In this document: piece after piece, positions 15,119 through 25,071 of the stretch
How the letters are laid out: the number at the start of each line of letters is the position of its first letter
Position numbering within the stretch: the first letter of the stretch is position 1
Source of the DNA: Candidatus Poribacteria bacterium
GTDB taxonomy: Bacteria > Poribacteria > WGA-4E > GCA-2687025
Assembly: GCA_016866785.1 (NCBI GenBank)
Contig: VGLH01000023.1
Location: 1-37,517, forward strand
DNA length: 37,517 nucleotides
Direction of reading: 5' to 3'
Notes under the pieces: generated by a model
What the model was told of the DNA's origin: nothing
The model's database searches: none
What the model saw: the letters and a program-made list of their open reading frames with translations, nothing else
Position numbers and translations under genes: made by a program

Positions 15119-15886
15119 CTAACGCACGAGCGCGAGCAGTTCCTTGACGAACCGGGGAACCGCCGTCATCGGGTCCTCAGCCGCCTCGTACTCGATGGAC
15201 AGGTAGCCTCGGTAGCCGACCGTCTTCAGGTCGGCGGCGATGCGGTTGAAGTCCGCGTCGGTCTTGCCTCCGGGCGCGGGAACTTCGGTCTTGGCGTGCG
15301 CCGTGATCGCCAGAGGAGCCGTGCGCTTGATCGAGCCGTACGGGTCCTGGGCGTAGTTGCCGGTGTCGAGGTTCACCGCGACCCACTCGGAGCCCGCGCC
15401 CTCGATGAGCGCTTCGACCTGCTCGACGGTCGCCGTGATGCCGCCGTGGTTCTCCAGCGCGAGCATGATGCCGCGCGGGGCGGCGTACTCGGCGCATTCC
15501 TGGAGCGACGCAATCGTCCAGGCGCGGGCTTCGTCCTCCGTATGCCCTTGCGGGACCCCGCCTGCGAAGACGCGCATCAGCGGCGCTCCTAGCTTCACGG
15601 AGTGGTCGATCCAGGTCTTGACCATCTGAATCTGCTCGGCGCGCTTGGCGGGATCAGCCTGGCAGAAGTTGTTCCCGACCGCCGTGCCGGAGACTTCCAG
15701 TCCGCGCCGTAGCGCCTGCCGCTTGACCGTGTAGAGTGTCTCCGTCTCGGTGTTCGGGAAGTAGTACGCAGTGAGCTCGACTCCGTCGCATCCCATCTCG
15801 ACGGCTTTGTCGAGGAAGCCCTCGAGGGTCATCTCGCCTTTGGTCAGGTACTGCCGGAACGAGTAGGCACAGCAACCAACGTGCAT
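15119..15886 (-). CDS. Sugar phosphate isomerase/epimerase (xylose isomerase-like TIM barrel)
   Basis: A 255-residue TIM-barrel protein in the same superfamily as the one at 13252, with little overall similarity outside the active-site strands. Metal-ligand motifs are LALENHGG (about 142-149), VNLDTGNY (about 172-179), ITAHAKTE (about 195-202) and LSIEYEAAED (near 230-240). I took the ATG at 15886, which has GAGGAG eight bases upstream; a longer reading from 15988 adds a low-complexity N-terminus and has no such site. It is the first gene of a two-gene operon with the oxidoreductase downstream, a mirror of the order on the other strand. Substrate unknown. Confidence 0.9.
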   Translation of the reverse strand: MHVGCCAYSFRQYLTKGEMTLEGFLDKAVEMGCDGVELTAYYFPNTETETLYTVKRQALRRGLEVSGTAVGNNFCQADPAKRAEQIQMVKTWIDHSVKLGAPLMRVFAGGVPQGHTEDEARAWTIASLQECAEYAAPRGIMLALENHGGITATVEQVEALIEGAGSEWVAVNLDTGNYAQDPYGSIKRTAPLAITAHAKTEVPAPGGKTDADFNRIAADLKTVGYRGYLSIEYEAAEDPMTAVPRFVKELLALVR

Positions 15887-16006
15887 GGTCCGTTCTCCTC
15901 GTTGTGCCGCCGATACGGGCTCGCAACGGCGGATGTGCCCATTGTCGCCAACAACGGCGTGGCGGGGAAGGGGGAGTGTCGTGCTCACGGGCGGGACGTG
16001 ATGGGT

Positions 16007-18430
16007 TCAGGCGACTTCGGCAGCGTCCGGCGTCACGAGGTCGGCGCGTAGCTGGCGCTCCGCGTCCACGATATCGCGGTTCAGGCGATGGATCGACGTC
16101 AGCAGCAAGCCCGGCATCGTGGGGTGTTCCTTGAGGGCTCGGCGCATCTGCCGCAGGAGGTCCGCAGCGGCGCGGAACACGCGCACGAGATCGCCGTCGG
16201 GCGTGCTCGTGTGCTGCCGCAGTTCGTCGAACCGGCATCCGCCGCTCCACGCGAGCGCGGCGGAGGTCAGCTTGGCGTCCATCGACTGCGTCGGCGGGTC
16301 GATTCCGTAGGTGGTTTCCAGAGCGCGCAAGTCCTCGATCTGCTGCGCGGCGGCACGCACCAGCCCTCGGACGTGGCTGCCGTCCAGTCGACGGTACCAC
16401 TCGTCCTTCTTCGCTTCGAAGACGATGGCGACGACCAGGGCGTTGATCTCATCGGGGTCGAGGTTCTCAAAGTGCCCGCTGAAGACGAGCTCCGTGATCT
16501 GGAGCTCGTACCCGTAAACCTGCCGCGCCACGTAGCCGCGAGGCAGAATCTGGGTCCCGTCGACGTAGCCCAGGTGGGTCAGCAGCTTGAGGCGGTTGTC
16601 GATCTGCACGCGCTGATAGTTCTCGGCGCGTTCGATCTGGGCATGGAAGTCGGCGAGCTTCGTGCGGCGCTTCTCGAGTCCGATGTACCGCTCCTGGCAG
16701 GTGCGGTACTGTTCGCAGCCGTGGCACGCCGACTGCGTCAGCTCGCGCTTGATCATCTCCGCCTGGTTGTCGATGCGAGCCAGCCGCTTGAACCGGTCGC
16801 GTTTCTTCTTCCGACCGCTGTACCGACGCTTCACATCCCGCCGAAGCGGCTTCAGGTCTTCGAGCCTCTTCTGGACATCCAGCGACAAGTTGCGGTACTC
16901 GGTGAGTCGTTCCATCGCGTCGCTGCGCGGATGGATGCACTGCGGCTCCTGCATCTTTGAGCGTTCGCGCTCCAGGTCGCGCACGCGTCGTCGAAGCTGT
17001 CCGATGAGCTGATAGCTCTGGTAGTTCCCGAAGCTCTGACGGCAGATATCGAACATGCGCTCGCCGTGCTCGTCGAGCAGGTTCAGAATGCTGGAGTAGG
17101 AGAGGTTGAACTGGCTCTCGATGGGTTCCGGTTCGCCGGTCAGCACGTGCTCGACTTGACCCAGATGCGCCGTCGCCGGATCCACCGTCGCGTAGACGTA
17201 TCCGACGTCATCGATGCCGCGCCGCCCGGCTCTTCCCGCCATCTGTTGGTACTCGCGAGCCTTCAGATAGCGGAACGCGATCCCGTCGTACTTCTCCAAG
17301 CTGTCGAACACGACGGATCGAGCCGGCATGTTGATGCCCACGGCGAACGTCTCCGTCGTGAACAGGAGCTGGATGAGCCCCAGCGTGAACAGCCGTTCGA
17401 CCACTTCCTTGAGCGTGGGGAGCATGCCGGCGTGATGGTAGGCGACGCCGCGCTGGATGAGCGCGCGGAATTCGGTCGCGCCAGGGTCGTCGCCGATATC
17501 GAAGCGCCGGCACGTCTCGTCGAAAGCATCGAGGATGGCGACTTCCTGCGCTTTCGTCAGGAACGACCTCGCACCGGCGAAGAACCGCGCCCGTTCCTCG
17601 CAGCCACGTCGGCTGAAGCAGAAGTAGAGGCATGGCAGCCGCTTGTGGGTCACCAGGTGATCGACCATACTCGATCGCTCGATGTCCCACGACGCCATGT
17701 CCACGGGCTGGACGGCGTCGATGTCCTCGTTGCGTCGGTGCGCCAGTTCCTCGTGCACTCGCTGGAACTGCGGCAGCGATGCGACGCCGAAGCTGGGCAT
17801 GTAGATCTGATGCTCCAGCGGAACCGGTCGCTCCGTCTCCGAGACCACGTCCAGGTCCACGTCGCGGACGCTCTGAATCCAGTCGGCGAACTCGCGCAGA
17901 TTCGGTATCGTCGCGCTCAGACAGACGAACTTGATCGTCTGCGGCGCGAAGATGATGCTCTCCTCCCAGACGGTCCCGCGCTCCGTGTCGTTGATGTAGT
18001 GAATCTCGTCGAAGATGACGTATTCGACATCGCCAAGCCGCGACGCGTCGTCGAAGATCGTGTTCCGAAAGATCTCCGTGGTCATGACGATCACGGGAGC
18101 CGTGGAGTCGATGACGACGTCGCCGGTGACGATGCCGACGTCGTCGCCGTACTTCGCCGTGAAGTCGCGGTACTTCTGGTTGCTGAGCGCCTTGATGGGA
18201 GCCGTGTAGATGATCCGTCTACCGAGCGCTCGGCACCGGTCCGTGGCGTACTCGGCGATGACCGTCTTGCCGGCGCCGGTCGGCGCGGCGACGATCACGG
18301 AATTGCCCTGCTCGATGGCGCGGCAGGCTTGCTCCTGAAAGGGGTCGAGAAGGAGGCCGTTGTACAGCATACCTGAGGTCTGTTGGGAAGGTGCGTCAGC
18401 AGCGTCACGCGTGGCGAGCAAACCAGCCAT
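16007..18430 (-). CDS. Ski2/Mtr4-like DExH-box RNA helicase (HelY type)
   Basis: An ATP-dependent superfamily 2 helicase related to eukaryotic Ski2/Mtr4 and actinobacterial HelY, acting on RNA or structured nucleic acid. From the start at 18430 it has 807 residues: Walker A APTGAGKT (49-56), motif II DEIH (141-144), the SAT motif (CLSATIPN), motif VI QMAGRAGRRG, a long arginine/lysine-rich coiled middle, and a C-terminal DSHCT-like helical domain. A cysteine cluster CHGCEQYRTC lies in the middle region, about residues 580-590. An ATG at 18451 gives seven more residues, but a good promoter with TATGAT at 18435-18440 overlaps it. The predicted transcript starts at about 18429, so 18430 (leaderless) or 18370 are better. 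No partner is encoded nearby. Confidence 0.9.
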   Translation of the reverse strand: MAGLLATRDAADAPSQQTSGMLYNGLLLDPFQEQACRAIEQGNSVIVAAPTGAGKTVIAEYATDRCRALGRRIIYTAPIKALSNQKYRDFTAKYGDDVGIVTGDVVIDSTAPVIVMTTEIFRNTIFDDASRLGDVEYVIFDEIHYINDTERGTVWEESIIFAPQTIKFVCLSATIPNLREFADWIQSVRDVDLDVVSETERPVPLEHQIYMPSFGVASLPQFQRVHEELAHRRNEDIDAVQPVDMASWDIERSSMVDHLVTHKRLPCLYFCFSRRGCEERARFFAGARSFLTKAQEVAILDAFDETCRRFDIGDDPGATEFRALIQRGVAYHHAGMLPTLKEVVERLFTLGLIQLLFTTETFAVGINMPARSVVFDSLEKYDGIAFRYLKAREYQQMAGRAGRRGIDDVGYVYATVDPATAHLGQVEHVLTGEPEPIESQFNLSYSSILNLLDEHGERMFDICRQSFGNYQSYQLIGQLRRRVRDLERERSKMQEPQCIHPRSDAMERLTEYRNLSLDVQKRLEDLKPLRRDVKRRYSGRKKKRDRFKRLARIDNQAEMIKRELTQSACHGCEQYRTCQERYIGLEKRRTKLADFHAQIERAENYQRVQIDNRLKLLTHLGYVDGTQILPRGYVARQVYGYELQITELVFSGHFENLDPDEINALVVAIVFEAKKDEWYRRLDGSHVRGLVRAAAQQIEDLRALETTYGIDPPTQSMDAKLTSAALAWSGGCRFDELRQHTSTPDGDLVRVFRAAADLLRQMRRALKEHPTMPGLLLTSIHRLNRDIVDAERQLRADLVTPDAAEVA

Positions 18431-18434
18431 GCCA

Positions 18435-18464
18435 ATCATAGTCGGCGGCATGCGGCTAGGTCAA
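18435..18464 (-). promoter_or_regulatory. Predicted promoter of the helicase gene
   Basis: On the minus strand TTGACC (18459-18464, 5 of 6) and TATGAT (18435-18440, 5 of 6) are 18 bases apart. Transcription would begin near 18429, directly at the ATG at 18430. This argues against the longer reading frame start at 18451. Confidence 0.55.
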
Positions 18465-18495
18465 ACCCGGCTTCGCTGCGGCTTCCCGCCGTGCC

Positions 18496-18524
18496 TTGAC
18501 TCGCTCCATCCGCGGTGGTACGTT
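18496..18524 (+). promoter_or_regulatory. Predicted extended -10 promoter of the tamB-Omp85 operon
   Basis: TTGACT (18496-18501, 5 of 6) is 17 bases from TACGTT (18519-18524), and the -10 is preceded by TGG, an extended -10 element. The transcript would start near 18531, about 34 bases before the ATG at 18565. The same TGGTACGTT core appears in the LamG promoter at 33937-33965. Confidence 0.5.
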
Positions 18525-18564
18525 CAGACTGAATCCGCCAGCATCAAAGCCCAGACAGCGTCCC

Positions 18565-21500
18565 ATGCACCCGCATCGCGTCAGACGACGGTTTGCACTC
18601 AGCGCGGGGATCGTCATCGCCGCGCTCGTCGTCGGTGCCCTGTACCTCCGGTCGACCTGGTTCCTAAGCCACATCCGCCCTTTCGTCGAAGGTCGGGTAT
18701 CGTCATCCCTTCAGTTCCCCGTGTCGATCGGCGCGTTGACGGGAACCGTCTTCGGCGACGTACAGGCACAGAACATCGTGGTCGCCGATCCTGGGTTCGC
18801 GGACCCGATGCTCACGATCAGAAGCCTGCGCCTGCGCTTCGACGTGCTTCCTCTCCTACGCCGTGTCGTACGGGTCCATGGGATCGAACTCGACGACGTC
18901 ATGGTGGCGCTGCGACGCGAGCGAGACGCTCCGTTCAACCTGGAGCGGGCAATCGCCAACGCGACGGCTCCCAGTCCTGGCGCAGAACCCTCGCAGGGCT
19001 TCGACGTCGAGCTCGGCGACGTCTCCATCCGCAACGGCACGCTTGCCCTGGTCGATCGTGGTTCGGAAGCCCGCCTGAATGCGTCAGGCATCCAGATCGT
19101 CAGCGAGCAGACGCCACCCCTGGACATCGAGCAACCGAGAAGCTTCTCTCTGACCACCGACGCCTGGGCAATCGAGTTGGGGTCGATGCGCCAGCAGATC
19201 GCGTCAGCGACAGCGTCGGGCAAGCTGTCCCCGCAAGCGATCCACGCGGACGCGATCACGCTACGTGTCGGACAGTCGCGCGTCGGGCTGCGCGGCGATG
19301 TGGCTCTGACGCCGATTGTCGCTCTGTCGCTCGTCGGCGATGCGACGATCCAGCTCGCGGATGTCCGAGACATCAACCCGACCGCACTCGCAGAGGTGTC
19401 TGGCACGCTCATCGCGACATCGCTGCGCCTCGCCGACGATCCGGCGGATGTCGCGCTCAGCGCGGATCTGACCGTCGAGGATGCGGCTGTCGGCGACCTC
19501 GCGCTGCCGAAGATCACCGCCGGGCTCTCCGGTCGCCTCTCCGAGCTACGAGTGGCTTCGATCGCGGCTGACTGGCTCAACGGAACCATCCGCGCCGATG
19601 TCGAAGTCACCGGCACGGAGAGCGGATTCACCGAGATCGAGGCTTCGGCGGACCGCATCGATATCGAAGCCGTGCGTCAGGTTCTACTGTCGGGTAACCC
19701 GTCGCTGCGACCCCTTACCGGCAGGCTAAGCGGCAATCTGCGCGCCGAACTCCGCGACAGCGGCATCGCCTCGGTGGGAACCTGGCGGAGCGCGAACGCA
19801 TCTTGGGGCGGACGCCGCTTCGACGAGGAACCGACGCGAATCCGGCATGAAATTCGCGGCGATACGTTCTCGGTGTCCGGCGACCTCGCCGGGATGACGG
19901 TCGAAGCGACCGGGGACATGCCCCAAAATGGAGAGCCGCTGAACGTGCGCGTGACCTGCGCGACCCCAGAGGTCGCTTCGGCGGCGCGCGTTCTAGGCTT
20001 CCGCGCGACAGGCCCCGCCAGCGCCGACGCCCGCGTCTCTGGAGACGCCTCAAGTCCCCAGGTCACGTTCGCCGCACAGTGGCAGGGCACCGCCAACGGA
20101 GCGCTGCCCGTCGCCGGGCTCAACGCACGCGGCGAATGGTCGGACAATCGTCTGACGCTGACAGACGCGCGGTTGGCATCGTCGGAAGGCGAGGTCCGCG
20201 TCACGGGAACCGTTGAACCCCCGAACGGAAAGACGCCCGCGCGCATACGCCTTTCTGCCGAATCCCATGCGTTCGATCTCGCCCCCTACGTCCATGCGTT
20301 CGCGCCCGGCGTGCGATTCACGGGCTCGCTCGACGGTTCGTTGGCGCTCGAAGGATTCATCGACCGACTCAGCGGCAGCGGCTCGCTCTCGCCCAAGCGG
20401 ATCTCGGTCGATGACGTCGGTATCGCCGTTCAGCCTGTGGAAGTCGTCGTCGCCGATGGTAAAGTGTCGCTGCCGGAGCTGCGAGCGAGCGCCGGCGATG
20501 TCGCGATCATCGGCAGAGCGGCGTTCGACGCTGAGCGGTACGGGTTCACTTTGGGGCTCGACCAGCCGACGGCACTCGAGCAGATCGCCGCCGCGCTACC
20601 CGAGCGCTGGACTCGGCACCTGGCAGACGCTCACGGCATTCTCGAGTTCGAGGCTCGCGCCGACGCCGCCTACGCCTACCCCACCGTCTCAGCCACGGCT
20701 TCGCTCGACGATGCGCGCTATCGGACGGCTGATCTCGGCGACAGCCTGGTCAATCTCCTGTTCGACGGGAAGCAGGTGTACGGACGCGGTACGCTCATGA
20801 GTGGGGCGTTCGATCTCGACGCGGACGCATCGCTCGAAGCCGACGCGATCCCGGTTCGGGCGGTTGTCCAAGCCCGAGACGCCGACCTTCTGCCGTTGAT
20901 CCGGCTCGCCGGCACGCCTGCCGGCAAGGGATGGCAGGCGGCGCGCATCGCCGGCGACGCGCGCGTGACGGGGGACCTGCGGCAGCCCAAGAACCTTGCC
21001 GCCGACGTGAACCTCGACAGCGTGCGGTTCAGCACGGAGCGTCACGCGCTCGCTTCGACTCAGCCCGTGCGCGGCAGAATCACGTCGAGCGGCGTCGAGC
21101 TCGGTCGATTCGCACTGGCGAGCGAAGACCCGGAGTCCCCCTTCGACGTGCTCGCGGAAGGTCTGATCGACTGGAGCCGCCCGCTCGACTTCTCGGTAGA
21201 CGCGCGCGTCTTCAACCTCGCAACGGTCGCGGATTTCATGGGGTTCCCCGATCGCATCAGCGGGGCTGGAACCTATCGGCTGCGGGTCCAGGGCACGACA
21301 CGCGAGCCCATCATCGAGACCGAGTGGACGATTCCCGAAGCCATGCTCACGTTGGGGACAACGCGCCCTCCGCTGGCGGCGACAAACGCCAACGGACGGC
21401 TCACCTACGCCGACAAGGTGATCCGCATCGAGCGGACGGCGTTCCGAGTCGGGTCGCAGCCGTTCGAGGTCGCGGGGCAGGTTCCGCTCGACCTGTCGTT

Positions 21501-24500
21501 CCTCTTGATCCCGCTGATCGACCGCGTCGTCGACGCGCCCATAGACGTCAGGATTCGCAGTCCGAAGGGCGATGCCGCGTGGCTTGCCGCGCTGGAGCCG
21601 TCTCTCGCGTCCATCTCCGGCACGGCTTCCTTGGACCTCCGTGTCACGGGAACGCTGGAGAAGCCCATCGTCCAGGGCTCCGCCGCGCTGAAGGCTTCGT
21701 CGATCCTGCCGAAGCCGCTGTCGATCCCAGCGACGAATGTCCTCGCATCGGTCGCGTTCGACACGGTGATGCGTCCGGACGGATCGCGTGACGTGCGCGC
21801 CCGGCTCGACGGGTCCGCCGGGCTCGGGCAAGGGTCGTTCGCGGCGATCGGCGAGATCGCTTACCCGCTCGACGCCGACTACCTGCGCAACCCCCTCGAT
21901 GCCAGCCGACTGCGCACGTCCGTCACCGTGACGGCGCAGGACGTATCGCTCGCCGACTGGACGGAAGCCCTCGCCGTCCCTGACGTGCCGCTCAGCGCCG
22001 TCGCCGATGCGACGCTGCGCGTGACCGGCGAAGGCGTCGATCCCAAGACGTGGCGGGCTGAACTCCGGTCGCCTCGCCTCACGGTCGGCGGCGGCGAGTC
22101 CAAGCTGACGAACCGCGATGACATCGCCGCCGAGTACGACGGCGAAGCGATCCACGTGCGGCGCTTCGTCCTCGCCGACGGCGACCGAACCGCCCAGTTG
22201 GACGGGAACATCTCACTGCCGCAGAGCCTCGATCTCCGGTTGGCGCTTCGAGACCTCGACATCGCGCTGTTCCGCGATGCCGTGCCGGGCAAGCCGACGT
22301 TGATGGGAGCCTTGTCCGGCGGGCTGTCCGTGTCGGGTACGCCAGAGGAACCCCGATTCCGCGCCGAGTGGCAGCTCGGCGAGGCGAAGATCGGAACCGC
22401 CGCCGTCGACGCCTTCGCTGGCAAGGTCGAATACGACGGCAAGGCGCTGGCTCTCGGCAACTGGGACATCGCCTCCTATGGCAGCCATCTGCTGGTGCAG
22501 GGCTCCGTCCCGTTGTCTATCGGCTCCAGACCCAGCCAACCCTTTGTGCGAGCCACCGACCAGCCGGTCGATGTCACGATCCGCACGGACGCCGTTCAGC
22601 TCGGATTCCTGCCTCTGGTGGTTCCTGCAGTCGAGGAGGCGTCCGGCACGGCGGGACTCGACCTCCGAGTCGGCGGGACCTCTTCCAAGCCGTTGGTCTA
22701 CGGGTCCGGCGCGGTCACGAACGCGAGCCTTCGCCTGAGAGGCAATGACACCCCGGTCGAACAGGCGACATGCGCGCTGAACGCGACCGGCGATGCCATC
22801 GTGGTCGATGACCTCTCTTTCCGTGTGCGCGACGCCTCCTACTCGGCGCGCAACACGCGTCTGGCACTCGACGGGCTCAGGCCCGTATCCCTGAACACGG
22901 TTCTGAGCTTCGTCGACGCGTCCCTCGAATCGTGGATGCCGACGGCGTCGCAAGGTTCCACAACGACGCGCGCCACCGGCGATCTATCGGCGCAGATCGA
23001 CCTGCGCAGCGCGCTTGCTTCGGCTTCCGCCGAATCCGACGCCTTCGACCGCTTCGTGGCGGCAGCGCGGAATGTCACGGCGGCGCTGGTCGTGCGCGAC
23101 ATGACTGCCGATGCTTCCGGCTACCACATCGTCAACGACGACGCGCTCGTCGCTCGGCTCCAGAAGAACACGCTCGAGCTCGGCTCGATGACGCGGGATG
23201 CGTGGGATGCTTTGCGGTCGGAGGAACCGTCCACGTGGCTCGCGCGCATCCTGCCGCAGCCGCTGAGCCCGCTGGTGGTGCGCCATTTCGGGAGCCCGAC
23301 GCGTGAGCTCCTGGTCCGTCTGCGCGGAACGTCCGACCTGTCGCGCTCGATGAACGTCGAAGTCTCCGGGCGCATCGGCACGCACTATCTGAACGAGTGG
23401 ATCGTCGCTCATCTGCCGCGACCCGAGGACGCTCCGGTTCCCACGCTCAAGGGCGGGTTCCGGTTCGATGCGCGGCTCTCCGGCACCGAGCGCGCGCCGC
23501 GTCTCGCGCTGTCCGCCAGCGCCGAGAACCTGCAGATGAACTCCGTCGCCGTTCAGGACCTGTCGCTCCTCGTCACCTACGCGAATCGCGCGCTATCGGT
23601 GGAGCAAGGCAGATTCCTCGTCAGCGGGAGCGAGGTCCGAGTCGGCGGGGACATCCCGTTCGAGCTGAGTCCGCTGAACGGCAAGGTCGGCGTGCTCGAC
23701 CGCGACTTCCAACTGCAGCTCGATTCCGATCTCCGCAACTTCGACTTCGTGCCGGCGCTCTTCCCGGCGATCGTGCAGCGGGCGGATGGAACCGGTACCG
23801 CGCACATCACGCTCGGGGGCAGACTCGAAGCGCCACTCTATCAGGGGTCGATCCAGGTGCGGAACCTGGCGCTGGACATGCCATCGAACTATCTTTTCGT
23901 ATCGGATGCCAGCGCCGACCTGACATTGCACGGCGACGTTCTCGAGCTCCAACCAGGTCGCCAGGTCACCGGGCTGTTCAACGGCGGCAGGTTCGCCATC
24001 GACAGCGCCCGGCTGAACCTCGAAAAGGGCATGCCCAAGTCGGTCGATCTGCGCGGGAGCATCCAGGGCGTGACGTTCTACCAGCCTGGCGAATACCGAA
24101 CGACCGTCGACGCCACCGCCCGCATCGTCGGTCCGCTCGATCATGTCGTCGTGCGCGGCGACGTGATGCCCAAGAACGTGCGGTACGAGCAGGACTGGCG
24201 CGAGTTCGTGACGGAGAACCTCAGCGCCATGACGCGCGTTCGCCGCAAGGCGATGTACAACGTACCGATCCTGCGAGGCATGGAGCTCGACGTCGGCATC
24301 CAGGCGGAACGAGATGTCGTCGTGGACACCGGCGTCGGAGAGATCGAGGCGCGCGTCGATGGTCGAGTCTTCGGACTGGTGAGCGAGCCGGTCTTCGTCG
24401 GCGAAGTGGCGGTGCTGACCGGCGAGTTCTCCTATCTGGGCAATCGGTTCCGCATCGACTCCGGGCAGGTGACCAGCACGGACGCCGGCGTGTTCGATCC

Positions 24501-25071
24501 GGAGTACACGGTCGTGGCGACTACCGTGGAGCCCCTTCGCAACGTCCGCATCCCGGATGGGCAAGGACGACCTCAGGTACGCGACGTGCGCGTCCAGGTG
24601 ACGCTACGCGGGAGACTGGAGCAGGGGCAACCGCCGGAGTTCGCCGCGACCGTGCTGAACCGCGCCCAAGGCGAGGAGTTCCCTCTCGACACGCAGCAGG
24701 GCATCTCGCTCCTCACCTTCGGCGACGCGACCCTCATCGCGCAGGGAAGCGATACGGCGCTCTCAACGGCGGGGCAGAATCTGCTGAAAGAAGGGGCGGA
24801 ATCCTATCTTGGCGGTCGGTTCGCCCGAGTTCTCGGGCTGCGCACGCTCGACGTCGATGTCGCCTCCAGCGGCATCGAGGGCTCGCGGTTCTCGCTGACG
24901 AAGGATGTGTCGTCGCGGTTCGCCATCACTTACGCATCGACTCTCCAGCTCGATCAGGAGCAGCGCGTCGAGGTCGAATACACCGTCAACGACAACCTGG
25001 CATTCATCGGCGAGCGGAACGAACAGGGGAAGTACGGTGTCGACCTGAAGTTCTCCCATGAGTTCCGGTAA
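18565..25071 (+). CDS. tamB: TamB-like inner-membrane-anchored translocation/assembly protein (AsmA superfamily)
   Basis: A 2168-residue giant, far longer than E. coli TamB (about 1260). TamB-family proteins are bridge-like beta-taco structures across the periplasm, involved in assembly of outer-membrane proteins and in lipid transport between membranes. An N-terminal helix (about 11-28, after MHPHRVRRRF) anchors it; the rest is repeated beta-strand segments of the AsmA/DUF490 sort, with recurring short phrases such as ASVAFDT, DLRVTGTLEKP and DLRVGGTSSKP. The conserved C-terminal DUF490 domain spans about 1780-2168 and contains GEFSYLGNRFRIDSGQV (near 1952) and QGISLLTFGD. I chose the ATG at 18565; a TTG at 18496 in frame coincides with the predicted -35. 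The Omp85 gene follows with overlap, as for TamA/TamB. Confidence 0.92.
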   Translation: MHPHRVRRRFALSAGIVIAALVVGALYLRSTWFLSHIRPFVEGRVSSSLQFPVSIGALTGTVFGDVQAQNIVVADPGFADPMLTIRSLRLRFDVLPLLRRVVRVHGIELDDVMVALRRERDAPFNLERAIANATAPSPGAEPSQGFDVELGDVSIRNGTLALVDRGSEARLNASGIQIVSEQTPPLDIEQPRSFSLTTDAWAIELGSMRQQIASATASGKLSPQAIHADAITLRVGQSRVGLRGDVALTPIVALSLVGDATIQLADVRDINPTALAEVSGTLIATSLRLADDPADVALSADLTVEDAAVGDLALPKITAGLSGRLSELRVASIAADWLNGTIRADVEVTGTESGFTEIEASADRIDIEAVRQVLLSGNPSLRPLTGRLSGNLRAELRDSGIASVGTWRSANASWGGRRFDEEPTRIRHEIRGDTFSVSGDLAGMTVEATGDMPQNGEPLNVRVTCATPEVASAARVLGFRATGPASADARVSGDASSPQVTFAAQWQGTANGALPVAGLNARGEWSDNRLTLTDARLASSEGEVRVTGTVEPPNGKTPARIRLSAESHAFDLAPYVHAFAPGVRFTGSLDGSLALEGFIDRLSGSGSLSPKRISVDDVGIAVQPVEVVVADGKVSLPELRASAGDVAIIGRAAFDAERYGFTLGLDQPTALEQIAAALPERWTRHLADAHGILEFEARADAAYAYPTVSATASLDDARYRTADLGDSLVNLLFDGKQVYGRGTLMSGAFDLDADASLEADAIPVRAVVQARDADLLPLIRLAGTPAGKGWQAARIAGDARVTGDLRQPKNLAADVNLDSVRFSTERHALASTQPVRGRITSSGVELGRFALASEDPESPFDVLAEGLIDWSRPLDFSVDARVFNLATVADFMGFPDRISGAGTYRLRVQGTTREPIIETEWTIPEAMLTLGTTRPPLAATNANGRLTYADKVIRIERTAFRVGSQPFEVAGQVPLDLSFLLIPLIDRVVDAPIDVRIRSPKGDAAWLAALEPSLASISGTASLDLRVTGTLEKPIVQGSAALKASSILPKPLSIPATNVLASVAFDTVMRPDGSRDVRARLDGSAGLGQGSFAAIGEIAYPLDADYLRNPLDASRLRTSVTVTAQDVSLADWTEALAVPDVPLSAVADATLRVTGEGVDPKTWRAELRSPRLTVGGGESKLTNRDDIAAEYDGEAIHVRRFVLADGDRTAQLDGNISLPQSLDLRLALRDLDIALFRDAVPGKPTLMGALSGGLSVSGTPEEPRFRAEWQLGEAKIGTAAVDAFAGKVEYDGKALALGNWDIASYGSHLLVQGSVPLSIGSRPSQPFVRATDQPVDVTIRTDAVQLGFLPLVVPAVEEASGTAGLDLRVGGTSSKPLVYGSGAVTNASLRLRGNDTPVEQATCALNATGDAIVVDDLSFRVRDASYSARNTRLALDGLRPVSLNTVLSFVDASLESWMPTASQGSTTTRATGDLSAQIDLRSALASASAESDAFDRFVAAARNVTAALVVRDMTADASGYHIVNDDALVARLQKNTLELGSMTRDAWDALRSEEPSTWLARILPQPLSPLVVRHFGSPTRELLVRLRGTSDLSRSMNVEVSGRIGTHYLNEWIVAHLPRPEDAPVPTLKGGFRFDARLSGTERAPRLALSASAENLQMNSVAVQDLSLLVTYANRALSVEQGRFLVSGSEVRVGGDIPFELSPLNGKVGVLDRDFQLQLDSDLRNFDFVPALFPAIVQRADGTGTAHITLGGRLEAPLYQGSIQVRNLALDMPSNYLFVSDASADLTLHGDVLELQPGRQVTGLFNGGRFAIDSARLNLEKGMPKSVDLRGSIQGVTFYQPGEYRTTVDATARIVGPLDHVVVRGDVMPKNVRYEQDWREFVTENLSAMTRVRRKAMYNVPILRGMELDVGIQAERDVVVDTGVGEIEARVDGRVFGLVSEPVFVGEVAVLTGEFSYLGNRFRIDSGQVTSTDAGVFDPEYTVVATTVEPLRNVRIPDGQGRPQVRDVRVQVTLRGRLEQGQPPEFAATVLNRAQGEEFPLDTQQGISLLTFGDATLIAQGSDTALSTAGQNLLKEGAESYLGGRFARVLGLRTLDVDVASSGIEGSRFSLTKDVSSRFAITYASTLQLDQEQRVEVEYTVNDNLAFIGERNEQGKYGVDLKFSHEFR

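Noticed and set aside
20689-22155. 488-codon open frame antisense to tamB
   Set aside because: Arginine-rich shadow of a strong coding frame; no motif.
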